This document shows positions 10,877 to 23,006 of a stretch of 64,000 bases of DNA, in pieces. The notes below the pieces were generated by a model. The model had not been told where the DNA came from, did not search any database, and worked only from the letters and a program-made list of their open reading frames with translations. Origin of the DNA: Akebia trifoliata (lineage: Eukaryota > Streptophyta > Magnoliopsida > Ranunculales > Lardizabalaceae). The stretch is taken from positions 46,329,220 through 46,393,219 of the forward strand of contig CM030714.1 of the NCBI GenBank assembly GCA_017979445.1, read 5' to 3'. Within the stretch, counting starts at the first letter, position 1. Each line of letters opens with the position of its first letter. Position numbers and translations under genes: made by a program.

Positions 10877-13800
10877 CACTACAACAAAAATGATTTTTCG
10901 TAACATTTTATTTATAACGTTTTAAAATGAATGCTATTAAAAAATTTGGATTTACAACGTTTTTTTTTTTCAAAACGTTATATATTATAAAAATATAACT
11001 TTTATTTATAACGTTCTTTTTTGGAAAACATTATTAATGTTTCACAATCAATGTCATTCTCTAATTTGAACATTATAAATAGTGTAGTGTTCATGTCTAA
11101 AATGCTATAATATTTTCAGAAAAAAGCAAGGCAACCAAAATGGAGGGAAGCTCGTGCAATTTTCCGAGACCGTATAATTGATTCTCTATTTCCCCCCAAT
11201 TTCAGTGAGGAAAGGCGTGCTGCTTCTCTCTGTCACACACATCTGATCTTCTGCAGAGATGAGTAGGGTTTCAGTTTCTCTCAATCTTCATTTCTTCATC
11301 AAAAGGTTTTTTGTAACTCTCTTATGCGGATTACATTCTCAATGAGAATTCTGTACTTTTTTAATAGCTTTTGTCGAAATTTGGAGCCATTTCCAGTGCT
11401 AGAAACTGAGATTTTTTTTTTCTGGAACTTTTTTTATGTGAATCAAAGCTCTTAACATGAAGATTTGAGATTGTACAAGAGGAATCAGAAATATAAGTGT
11501 TGGGGAGACAACAAAGGATTCTAGTGTTAGAGCAAATTTCTATGGTTTTGACCCAAAATTTTGTTGTTTGGATATTGTTGATGAAGGATTAAAGTGTTTG
11601 AGAAGCTCGATTAAGCTTTTCATAGTCGAATCTGTGATGTGAACGTGAATATTTAGGCAGAAATCAAGGCATTATTGGCCAAAAAAGGAATTCAAACAAG
11701 AACTGTTTGTGTTCTAGAAATTTTAGATGGTTAAGAGGTTTTTACGAGATTCAGAGAAAAAAAAAATATGAAAATTAGGTTGTTTTTGACATTAAAAAGA
11801 TCAGTTCTTCTCTGCAACCTCTCAAGCGAGGATTAATGCTTCTCACTTTACAGAAGTTCTTTCGATCTTTTTGGCTGGTTTCAACGTCGTAAATAAGGTG
11901 GAAGAAGAGAGATTCTTCAAAATAAGTGTTTTTTGGCCATAATTTTGAAAAAAAAAAATGGAGTTTCCAAGATAATATTAGGTGAAAACAGTATCTCTAA
12001 AGTGGATTTTGGATTCGAGTGGCAGAAATGGCAATGGTGATCGCGCCACACAGAGAGAGCAGCAGCAAAAATGGAGGCATTAACAACCATCTTGACGCCA
12101 GAATGTATGAAACCGCAACGGTCACAACACAGCTTGACTTTGTTCATTTTTTTAAAGATTATTTGTGGAGAATCCCATTGGTGCATTGTTTTGCACTAAC
12201 TGGTCTATTATTTTACTTCCATGTGTCAAAGTACATTCGTTCTTATTGCCAATATAATTTTTGTTGGCTCTTGGTTATCACAGTTTCATTTCGTGGTTGA
12301 ATTTGATGATGGTAAGCGCAGTTGCCATAAACGCCTTGCAGGTCACAATGAGCGTCGCTGGAAGCTTCAACTAAATCAATCAGGTAAAAACGGAAAGCAA
12401 CTTTCCTCATATCGCGGTACTAAATCTACAGGCTCTATAGTTTTAAATATTTCGCAAGCTATTAGTCTATTTCATACTCAATAAATTGCAGATTTTATCA
12501 TGTCTTATGATCTCATAAAATAGTTAACCAACCATTTCTTTGGTTATCTTTGCTTTTTATCAATGTGAGAATACTCTTATCAGCCAACTAAAACTAAATT
12601 TAATATTGAGGAGTATGAAATTGAAAGCTTGTTAGTGCTTGACTCAATAGGACAATACACCACCAAAAAATGGGCCAAAGAAAGCAGTCACTCTCTTGTA
12701 ACCGCTCCCACCAACCTGGCACCAACCAACCAACCACAAATTACAGAGGGAACTCCTTGTGTGATTTAGGAACATCTGTTAAGGGCTTACATTTGACATC
12801 ATTCCAACAGGTCTAGGCCTTTTGGCAGATTGGTTTAGGTACTAAAACACTCTTTGATAAGAAAAAATACAATTAAAAGTACAAAGACAAAGAAGATTTA
12901 TTAAATATATGGGATGATTAGATCACATATTATGTAATTGAACCGCAAAACACAAGAAATTAGATGAGATGGTCTAATTCCAATCCTATGGTATTGGCAT
13001 TTTTGGAACTATCAGTAATTAAATTTGGGTCCATCTAATTAATTAAATTGGAGAACTCTGCCAATTAGTAAACTCACCGCATAGATCTGGAAGGCGATGA
13101 CAGAGAGAAAATCATCGGAGACTCTTCTGGAGAAGTGAAGAGAAGTGGAGGAGTTGCAGAGTCCCGAGAATTCAGAGAGTCCCTTGCCCACATTAGCCTG
13201 CCCACACATCAGCCCATTAACGATTAAACAAAACACATATCACATATAATCATACAGAAGAGGAAGTTAAACAGACCCACTAACCGATAGAAAACCCTAA
13301 AAAAATTTAATTTGTTGCCTCAACCATTTCAATGCATCAACCTTGTAGAGGTCTAACACTGCATACATTTATTGAAAGAAGCTCTCTTTTTGTTATGCTT
13401 TCTTATAATCCTTCTTATATATTATGTGCAAACGAAGGAGACAACTGACTAAGTTGGTAAGGTTTGTCGGTCTTCATACCATGAACTGGGTTCAGAAACA
13501 GCCTTCACCCACGAACTATTGACTGATCTGCTTGCCTATCAGAAAAAAATCATAAGCTGTACTTATGGAAGGCAAGGAATGAATCTGGAGAGGCAGGGTA
13601 TTAAGGTGCTTCACCAAAAATACGTACAGAACTAAGATACTGACTTCATTTGTATAATCTAAGAATAATTCATAGATCGAAGCTGTCGATCATAGTGCTG
13701 GAGGTGTCTACATACATGACAACAGAATAGATGTATATAGTACTTCATGAGAGGCAGAATCAGCACACATAAACCAACTATATGTATTCACCATTATCAC

Positions 13801-16800
13801 CATTCACCACCACTAATGACTTATTCAAACTATCCAAGGACAAACCATGTTTATATTGGATGATACTACATGAACATCATAGCAACTTAAATTTCAATGA
13901 CATGGGGGTGATTATTAATTTGTTCCCTTACACCTATTTTGTGATTTTAATTCTAATGCTTCTATTTTCTGTTATTTTATAACTACCTTAACTACTTGGG
14001 TCCATTGGCTTTTATGAATTCCATATTTGCTGCATAAAGCTTTTGAGACATTAGAGAGCATCCAAATTTTGATTATTGCACCTACCTATAATTAGACCTG
14101 GTCAAACCCATGTTAGATATGTCCTCCTAGGATCACTCTTGGACCCAAAATCAACTAATGGGTGTTTGCCATGTGTATGGTTATTCTCATATGTAGGGTG
14201 TTATGCTCAATCTATGAGACATATATGTTCTTGTTGAGAGATAAATTTAGAGATAGAAGACTTTACAGAATTCGATTTCAGGATTTGTGATCCAAAATGA
14301 TGTGCTCTTGCCTTAATTAACAGTTAAAGTAGTCAAGCAAAGTTCCTACTAGATTTAGCAGCAGAGAGATCTAATTAAAGTAGGTAAATTTTATACCTTT
14401 TCACTTGTCTATTTACAACAGTAGCTAAATGAAAAAATCTTTTATAGACATCTATGACATTTTAGTACTTGCACCTAAATTTTATTGTTGAGGAAGAATC
14501 AAAAGAAAACGCTAACCGTTTGATGATAACGACTTTGTGGTAGTTGTTCATGTGATTAAAAACCAGTAACTATTATGAAGACTCAAAGGTGCAACTCATA
14601 CATTTTGAAGTTCAGATGTTCATAATTTCATAGATGCTTATTAATCTTTTCTACATGTCATTTTTCAATTAATAATATGATAGATATTATTTGGTAGGAC
14701 TGTCAAATTAATCTGTTTCCAATTGGTACGACTGTCAAATTTCTAGCTAATGTAAGTTTTTTATCTTTTGATAGCAGGGGTAACATGCAAGTGTCAAGTA
14801 TGAATGCTGTGGAAACCCGATTACTGTGGATGAGGAGGAGAAGCTACGGTGTGTCTTGTTATTCAATGCAAAGAAGTAGTGCAATTTTCCTTGACTGATC
14901 ACAGTTCTTGATCATTTATATGCTCTTGATCACTTCAACCTAGTCATATGTTTTTTCCATTCTGATATTTCATTAAAGGTGTTTTTTGTTGCAGTGTTCA
15001 GAATTTTAATTGTGAGAATTTCAAAACTGAACTTAAAACCCAAGCATTTGACATATTGGGTATTAACTCATTTTTCTTTAACGATGTTCCTTGAGTTTAG
15101 ATAAATTATGTTTCTAAGAAAACATATCAAATCATACTGAGATCAACACACACACACACACACACATATCAAATCAATTTGGATACCAGATATAGAAGCA
15201 TCGCTATCTAAAACAATCTCTCTAGAGCTCTCACTCTCAGATTCAAGAACAAGAACAATAACAACATGAGAGCAACTATTTATAGGGAAATCAGGAAGCA
15301 GTTCTCTTAGTCTTCTCGTGTCATTATCTCCTTCTTTGGTTACAAGTTAGTATTTGTCAATGTTGATCATATTGTTTCAGCTTGCGCAGATGTTTTTCTT
15401 CTCCCTGTGCTCCCTCCGTTGTCATTCTATGATCATTATATGCAACTATGTGTGTTCCAACTGTTTTTAATGGGCAATTCCGTCTTTCTTCACGGATTAC
15501 CCTGCTTTGTTGATTTTTTAACAGGACTTTTTATTCATTCATAAAGCTCATCCTTGGCTTCTCTTTGTTTTTGAATTTCATGGCTATAATTTGATATAAA
15601 ATCATGGGACTTGCATTCCTCCAAGTACACTAACATGACAGGATCCTTGTGTCAGAGGCATGCTTTGGAAGCTTTTTGGTTGGATCCAGCAAAATGAGGA
15701 GGTAAAGGAATATGATATATGTTTTATGTGGGTTGATTTTCTTCTTTGTTTTATGTTCTTTTTCTTTTTGGAGGTGAGAGGCTATTGCTGAAAATATGCC
15801 CACAAGTTCAATTTAGACAGTCAGGATCTCCCCTTTTGAAGTTTTGCTGAAACATGATCAAAAATTCCAATCCATTAAGTTGTAAGTGGTTTTTTTTTTT
15901 TTGGATGGGTCAGCTAGACTTTCTTTATACCCTTATACCATTGTTTGTAGCTTGGACAATTTAGTCCACTGAGACTGCATGGTTCTATAAAATTAAGTAT
16001 TTCATGTACTTTGGTAATATCCCACCGGTAATTAGCAACTAGTTTTAAAGTCCACATTGGTTCCCAGTATATTTTACTTTCCATATTTATACTCGAAATG
16101 CCCGTCCAAAAATAGTTTATCAACTACCCCTTTGGTAATGCTTCTAGTGCACATTTTTAAAGTTGTGTGTCACCAAGGAAATTGAAATTGATGGTGAGGA
16201 CTAAATGGTAAAAGCAATTTAAGACTTTTGTGAGATTAAGTCTTTTGTGAAACCAGTTTAAGACTTCTCCTTCAAGAATGGAAGGGGACAAAATACATAA
16301 TAGTGGGTCATTCCTCTCCCATAGTATTAGCATCTTCATGTCAAAAGCTATCATCTCTTTAGGCTGTGTAATGTGTCTCCTGAATTTTTCTTTTTTAACT
16401 ATTCCAAGTTCTTTAGTGGTTTATGAACATTTCTTCTTTATGGCACTTATTCCGGTTGTAATTTGTATGGCTTTATCATTTTTCTTTTGGTGTTTGGTTT
16501 TATGAAAAGCAGATAAAACCTGAAAAGTACAGATAAGTTATGCCAACCAAAATTGAAGTTAACCTTGTGAAAGTTGCGGGAAACAACTGGACATCTCTGG
16601 AATTTTCTAGAGAAAATACAGTTCCGCAAAAGATAATCATCACTAGGTAGGTAACTCTTATGTGCTATCCTGATAGGTTCAATTGCTACAAGCTTTTTTG
16701 TGTGATAATGTTTTGTGGTGACCAACCTTTGCCAGTGAAAGCATGCGCATGTGAACCTCTGCACTTGATTCATGCTATGCTCTGACATTCCGCTTTATAT

Positions 16801-17164
16801 GGTGAGTTGTTTATCTATTTTCATTTTCTTCATTCATCTATATGAGCTATTGATAGGAAGAGTCACTTGTAGATTAGCCTACGAACTCATAAGACATTGT
16901 GTGGTTTAAAACAAACGAAATATTGTTGGTGCCCAAAGGTTAGAAAACATCTAGCAGAACCATTAATTGGTGATTTGACCAAATGTTTTCCCGTTCTGAT
17001 GTGTCACTAGGTGTTTTCTATTATGATGTTTATATTTTAAATCGGGGAAATTTCAAAACTGGACTTATAATCTTTCTACTATTTTCAAGGGAGCTTTTAG
17101 GAGGAAGTACATGTCACTACATAGCATTTTTTAAACGTCACGAAAGGTGTTTATTGTTGTAGTG
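10877..17164. mobile_element. CACTA (En/Spm-type) element of 6.3 kb, non-autonomous
   Basis: Left end CACTACAACAA at 10877; right end TTGTTGTAGTG finishing at 17164, an exact 11-bp inverted match. Both sides are flanked by the 3-bp target duplication CCA (10874-10876 and 17165-17167). Left subterminal DNA carries repeated, partly palindromic AACGTT motifs. No transposase (TNP2-like) frame is visible in the interior. It contains an SBP-box gene fragment at 12284-12483 and otherwise AT-rich unassigned DNA, so it looks like a non-autonomous element that has picked up host sequence. Confidence 0.8.
12284..12483 (+). pseudogene. Captured SBP-box (SPL transcription factor) exon fragment inside a CACTA element
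   Basis: After a splice-acceptor-like ttatcacag (ending at 12283) the frame reads FHFVVEFDDGKRSCHKRLAGHNERRWK. This is the C-terminal half of the SBP DNA-binding domain, whose usual form is FHxLSEFDxGKRSCRRRLAGHNERRRK. It begins just where plant SPL genes have their intron inside the SBP box. The first half of the domain, with the first zinc-binding set, is not found upstream. The frame runs on to a stop at 12481-12483 through residues not typical of SPL proteins. It is most simply a transduplicated gene piece (intron end plus exon) rather than a working gene. Confidence 0.75.
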
Positions 17165-17167
17165 CCA

Positions 17168-20100
17168 CCTTTGCAATTCCTCAAGCATCCAACCAGACAA
17201 CCCGTCCGATGCTACACAAACACAAATACGCACACATAACTCAAAGTAATTACAACTTCATACTTGCCTTCAAGTAAAAGACGAGATTAGTGATCATCCA
17301 TGAAGCATGTCTAGAATTACCTAAGACTTCACTCTTGCACCATAGCAAGTAAACAACACCATGGACTGCAATCATCAGTGATGTCAAAAGCTCACTCCAC
17401 TACTACTTGTACAAATTCAAATCTTGGAAAGATCAAAAGGATGCAGGTCATTTGTCTACTTGGCTTGTTTAGCATGGGCTAGTTCATAGATCTTTGGGTT
17501 TCAATTACCAATGAATTGAGACTTCATAAATCAAATCTGATAAGTGGCACTCCATTGTTGTCATTTCATATATATATAGTTACAATTTTTTAAGCTTGCA
17601 GTGTGCCAATCAATGAACTCCTTGGAAGAAATTAAAATAATAATAATAAAGAGAGGTCATATTACCACGCACACCCCAGTAGTAGTAAAGAAATGATGCT
17701 GCTACTATATAAATATATTGTCAGAAAAAAGAAAAGGCTCCTGAATGGCATTGTTCAAATTAATAGCAATTTCTGTGAGAGTTATAATACAATGATGGAG
17801 CTCCCTTCCCTTGCTACATGTATTTTTTAAATAAAAATATTGATATCTAAATAAATTGCCTATCTACACTATAAGCATGAATGTTGACTTTGCTTTATTT
17901 TTCTCTGCATGATAAATAATCGAAAACATTTCTTCAGACTTGTTATATTGACGACAATAACTTAACAAATATAAACACACTTGTGATAGTGAAGATCTAA
18001 ACCCAAGCCCACATGTGTGTTCAATAAGATTAAGCTCATAACCAACTTCTTAGGGCTTAAAACAGGTCAGGTTTGGACCGGAAATGTGTCTACCCATATC
18101 CATATCCAAATTTTTTATTCAGGTACAAATCCGGATCCAAATCCAACTTGGATCCTACTAGCTCAAACCATATCTGAATTTTTTTTTACTTTCAATAAAC
18201 CCATTTCCGGATCCGATCCATCCAAATTAATAGATTCGGGTCAGTTGGTCAGATAATTTCAAGTCATTTCAAAGTAATTTATTAAAAAATGTGGTTTAAA
18301 TGTGACTTGAACTCAAGACCACTCCCCTTTTGAAGAGAAGCTTTGACCACTTCACCTGATACTCATTTGTTGGTGAATTATAAACTAAAAAATATAAAAA
18401 GATAGCATACAATATACAAAATAATTTATCATTCGGATATAGGGATGGATTTGTATCTGACCCATATCCGACTAGGGTCAAGGGACATCAACCTATATCC
18501 GACCTATATTTTAATTTGGATATACTGCTAAAAATCTGATTCGGTTCCCTTGGATTTCGGATAAAATCCAACCCATTTTAAGCCTTACAACAACTACTAA
18601 TAACAATGGTAAGGATGGATCTATAAATGATTTTATTATAAAATCAGCTATTCTGATGCTCAACGATGGGTGATGAGAGAGTTTGAATTAGAATGATTAC
18701 ATGCTTACATATGAAACCATAGGTGTCTTCACTTGAAATTAACCCCCTCTCGTTTTTCAAACAATAATTGACTCATTTTCCTCCTTAAACTATCATATTT
18801 ACTCCTAGGATAAATAGTTACATAATTGAGTAACAAAGTTGTCCCAAACATTCATGTCGGAGGCTATTGAGTTTGGTGATATAAAATCACCGCATTCTTT
18901 GTTGCTTAAGGTTGATGGGCTTTTCCACTTATGTGGGGTATTTTAGGTATGGTCCTTTCATTAGCTTATAAGAAACAAAAGGGGTCCCTAGATGGTAGTT
19001 ATGGTCCATAAAAAGGGGTTGAAAGGGGTTTTTCTCTTTTGTTAGAAAGTGTGAGAAAACATTTAGTCTCTATGTAGGTATTCTACTTCTCTAGTAAAAC
19101 CTAGATGCTCAAGGTTCTTGAGAGTGATCTTCACATTGTAGTCACGGGCTTGTGACAACGGTAGTGGGATCGATTTTTTGTTGGATTTTTACTAAAGTTG
19201 GGTGTAGAGATTTGGTGGGTTTCACGAGAGAGTTGGAGGTAAGTAAAAACCTCCATTCTTGTAATCTCTTTCGTGTGCGCTTTAGGATCTAGACACAACA
19301 GAGGCTCCATTTGAAACCCCTGACCTTGAGGTAGGAGCGTAATGCCTCCCAACCAGTTCAAAGTGGAGTTGGACTTGTAAACTTACTCATAATTGTATAA
19401 TCCATTCTACCAACAATATTCAATACAAAAACATAGTAATAATAATAACAATGGTGATGATTATTCTAACTTCAAACTAGGTTTGACTTGTATTAAGTCT
19501 TATTAAAGTTACTAGATGAGTCAAAAAAATTCTCCCCAATTACAGTAAACTTCAAAGTCAGTAGCTCTATCAAATGGTCCAAGTTCAAAATACCTCTGAA
19601 GTCATCAAATCCACACTTGTTTCACAACAAAAAATTGGGGAAATTTTGAAAGAAATTAACAATTAAACTTTTTTTCACAACAAAAAATACCTGAAATTCT
19701 GAGCAAAAGAACAATTGCTGATCTTCTCTCTTTGTGTTTCCTCTTCTGAAGTTTGCTTACTTGAAACCATTAATGTTGAAAAATCAAATGTAAAATCGAA
19801 TAAGATGGAAAAAAAAAAAATTAAAGATCTGAAATACGAAACCAAACCTGAAACCTCGAAAGCAAAGTATACAAGTTCAGCTACGACTTGTGCGACTCCA
19901 ACAATCTTCTACGAGTTGATCCTTTGCGACTCCTGTAGAGCCCAAAACACTAACCAAGGTAAACAAAGGCTACAAGTTCAGTTTCAACAACTCTGTTAGA
20001 GTCGAAAACCCTAACAGAAAGATAGAGAGAGAGAGAGAGAGGTACGATTTCAGCTTCTACGGCTTTGTTAGAGCCGAAAATCCTTAAAAAAGAAACCCTG

Positions 20101-20420
20101 AGGGAGAGAATAGAGATTGAGCTAGGGAGAGAGAATGAGAAGGAAGTTGGGGATACCGCCAAAAAATGGCGCAAAGTCAACGATTCATTCCCGCCGCCCT
20201 CCACCCCCACCCCCCGCACACACACATACACACACAAAAACAAGGCGCCAAATTCCTCGAGTATCTTCAGAGGTTTTCGACAGTGTAATGTTTTTATGAC
20301 GCAAGGATACGCATGGTCCTAAATCTGTGATGGGTCCCGTGTCAGAAGGGGCGTCATATTATAACGGCTCTATCGTAAAAGAGTCGTGATAACTAATAAC
20401 TGATAACTGTAACTCATGTG
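17168..20420. other. Intergenic apart from the hAT-like element at 18051-18587
   Basis: No credible gene. 19850-20100 contains a loosely repeated phrase (caagttcag ... ctctgttagagtcgaaaac) and a GA tract near 20025-20041. 20150-20240 is a short GC-richer patch (ccgccaaaaaatggcgc) of transposon character. Confidence 0.5.
18051..18587. mobile_element. hAT-type non-autonomous element
   Basis: Inverted ends TAGGGCTTAAAACAGGT and (reverse complement of the right end) TAAGGCTTAAAATGGGT, flanked by imperfect 8-bp repeats caacttct and caacaact (6 of 8 match). Length 537 bp, no coding content. Confidence 0.55.
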
Positions 20421-21063
20421 TAGGGGTGTCAATGGGTACCCATTTACCGAAATCAAATCGAAATCAAAATTGAAAATCCCAGTTCGAGTTCCTTTTTTAT
20501 TGGAATCGATTAGAATCAGATCTAATATAGAACCAAACTAATAGGGAACCGGAACCATTAGGTTCTATCTAATGAGTACTCATGGGTATCCGAAACCGAT
20601 TTATTTTATCATTTATTTTTACATTATATATAATTCAAAGTAATCTAATATTTTAAAATTAACATACATTATATAAAATTCTTCAAATTTCATATAAACT
20701 AAATATCTGAATTTAAAAAGAGCCATTTCTTTTTAAATTTATTACTTGTAAATGAAATACATTTTAATGTTTGAAATAAAAGTCATTAAATAATCATTTT
20801 AGTGGAACAAATTATTATTAAGTTGATATTTTACAAATAATATATTATTTTTTAGAAGAAATCTTTTATTATAATGATTTTGAAATAATTTATCTCATTC
20901 GAGTATTAAGAATCGGAATCAATGGGTACCCATGATTTTTTATGATTCCGATTCCAGTTCCATTTATTTTAAAATCGAAATCGGAACCGACAAGAACCGA
21001 AACCAATAAAATATAGAGGTTATGATTTCAAATATCATAGGAACCAACCCATTGACACTCCTA
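20421..21063. mobile_element. hAT-type non-autonomous element (TAGGGGTGTCAATGGG ends)
   Basis: Left end TAGGGGTGTCAATGGGT and right end ACCCATTGACACTCCTA are inverted. The flanking 8-bp target duplication is ctcatgtg and cttatgtg (7 of 8). Length 643 bp; the interior repeats ggaatcgatt/gaatcgg-like phrases near both ends. A related, right-truncated copy lies at 46003-46550. Its right edge abuts another MITE at about 21073. Confidence 0.75.
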
Positions 21064-21072
21064 CTTATGTGG

Positions 21073-21230
21073 TATACTCAAAATACTCTCGTGATGTGTC
21101 ATGTGCTAGAACACATAACTATTTTACCCCGAGATACACATCCCCATAAATATTTGTAATTGTGTATCCCGAGATAGAAAGATCTATGCTTATAAATGCC
21201 ACATCAAGAGAGTATTTCGAGTATGTCACA
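21073..21230. mobile_element. MITE related to the one at 8704
   Basis: Inverted arms catactcaaaatactctcg and gagagtatttcgagtatg. The core holds ccccgagatacacatcccca and tgtgtatcccgagatag. Confidence 0.6.
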
Positions 21231-21372
21231 TTGGGGTTCAAAAATCATTACCCTTTGCTAAAATTGTCCCTATTGTTGAGTATAGATGGCAGTTTTGGAA
21301 AATGCTTTTGTTTGGATTATGTTTTATTTTTAGTTAAAAAAAATATGAATATCCAATAAAATAAACAATTAA

Positions 21373-21640
21373 CAGGGGGTTCACTCTATAGCAATTTCGG
21401 ATTGATAAACGGTTAATACTCGTAGGTTGTGAGTTCAATATTTAATATAAACAGTAATTTCTCAAAGGCCACCTGTAAGAGTGTACCCTCACTTACCTGG
21501 TGCGTGTAATGTGTGGGCATTACATGTGCCTCGGGACTAGTCCTTAGATAAGATCATAGTCTATGGACTAAGCAAAGCCCATACACAAGCTTGGTCCACT
21601 GTCTATATGGATACATGATTTTCAAAAAAAAAAAAAAAAA
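21373..21640 (+). mobile_element. SINE
   Basis: A 268-bp unit with a tRNA-like internal promoter (B-box-like ggttgtgagttcaat near 21425), a non-coding body, and a 17-base poly-A tail at 21624-21640. Both sides carry acaatta (21365-21371 and 21642-21648), a short target duplication. The A-box is weak. Confidence 0.5.
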
Positions 21641-22269
21641 GACAATTATTTATTATATAACAATTTATCTTGTAATTTCTCAATTAAAAGTTAAGATCAT
21701 CAATAAGTTCTTAAAGTAAATCTAAATTTTGAAAATAAAATAAGAGGAAATTATAATATAAACTATTTATTTGTTGTTGAAATTTTATAATAAAAAAATG
21801 GAAAATGAACAGGAATACATTTAGAGAAAAGGTAAAAACTAAAGATTTCACATTTTCTTTATATATTAATTCTACTTCAACTACATTTACTTTAAGATAT
21901 CTCTTCATAAGCGTTTTAATTAGGATACTAATTTTTTACCTGATTTTTATCAGGTCCTTTAGATAGTTACCCAAAATCAAACTCAAATATTATCGGGTCC
22001 ATATTGATAGAGCTAAAATCGACTACTTGATTTCAAGTACATCAGGTAATTGGGTACCCATTGACACCCTTAATCCAAATTGTATAAAACATGAAAGCCA
22101 ACTATTAGAATTTATCTTTGAGATAATTATTTTCAAGATATGCAACCAATGAAAGAAATATTTTTAGAGAACTGTTATAGGCACCCTAGTTTTACTTGTT
22201 ACACCCCATTCAAAAATAAAGAAATTAAGTAAATGATTGAAAATAAGTAAAAGTTGGGGTGCCAATAAT

Positions 22270-22521
22270 CAGGGGCGGATTTACAGTAGGGGCACTTGCC
22301 CCCACAAGAATTTTCAAAGTCTATGGATTAGTAAGTTATTGCAACAGATTTTAGCGACGGATTAAAAATGTTGCCACTATTATCCCTACAAAAAAAAAAA
22401 AAAAAAAATCCCCTCTTAGTTGCCCCCATGACTATTTTTTTTTTTCACTCTTAGTTGTTCTCACACAAAAATTTCTACTCTTGATTGCTCCCACATGGGC
22501 AAAATCCTGGCTCCACCCCTG
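22270..22521. mobile_element. hAT-type MITE (CAGGGGCGGA ends)
   Basis: Left end CAGGGGCGGATTTACAG, right end CTGGCTCCACCCCTG, flanked by ccaataat and ccaatagc (6 of 8 match). Length 252 bp, with poly-A and poly-T tracts inside. It is inserted within an older repeat whose flanks read tgttataggcaccc and aatagcaactctc. Confidence 0.65.
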
Positions 22522-22778
22522 CCAATAGCAACTCTCTATTTTTAAGCTACGCATTGTTGGGGTGTAATTAGTAAGAAGTCACTCTTGAAGGTTGCATTAA
22601 GTAGTTTTCCCAAATAGAAATAATTTTTCAATTGGGAAAATGATTTTCCTCTGCTATGTGTTTATTATCATAATGAGACAACGTAAACTTGATTTCCAAA
22701 ATGCTCCCACTTTAGTATTTAAACTTAACATAATTATTTTGGTCAAACCCCAAGATGCCTTGAAAGGTGTAAAAAATG

Positions 22779-23006
22779 AGAGTTTATGTTGTCACACCAA
22801 CTTTTGCTAATACCACCCCAAGATATGTGCAATTCTTTCTGGATTTACATATGAATTGAGGCGGCGTTATTAAAAGTTGGTGTGGCAATAAAATTTCTCA
22901 TGAAAAAACTCCCAAATATTTTAGAGAGCTGTTATTTCCACACCAATGATTTACATAAGAATTAATGTGGCATTAGCAAAAGTTGGTGTGGCAATAACAG
23001 CTCTCA
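22779..23006. mobile_element. Two adjacent short MITEs with CACACCAACTTTTG arms
   Basis: First unit about 22779-22905 (gtcacaccaacttttgctaa ... aaaagttggtgtggcaat). Second unit about 22924-23006 (agagctgttatttccacacc ... ggtgtggcaataacagctct). They share the same arm and differ in their outer ends. Confidence 0.55.

Noticed and set aside
11079..11085. TGTAGTG considered as the opposite end of the orphan CACTA terminus at 9698
   Set aside because: Only seven bases match, the next bases do not continue the terminal repeat, and no target duplication fits.
11917..12186. Cys/His-containing minus-strand frame that resembled a zinc finger
   Set aside because: Spacing fits no known finger, and it overlaps DNA upstream of the captured SPL exon on the other strand.
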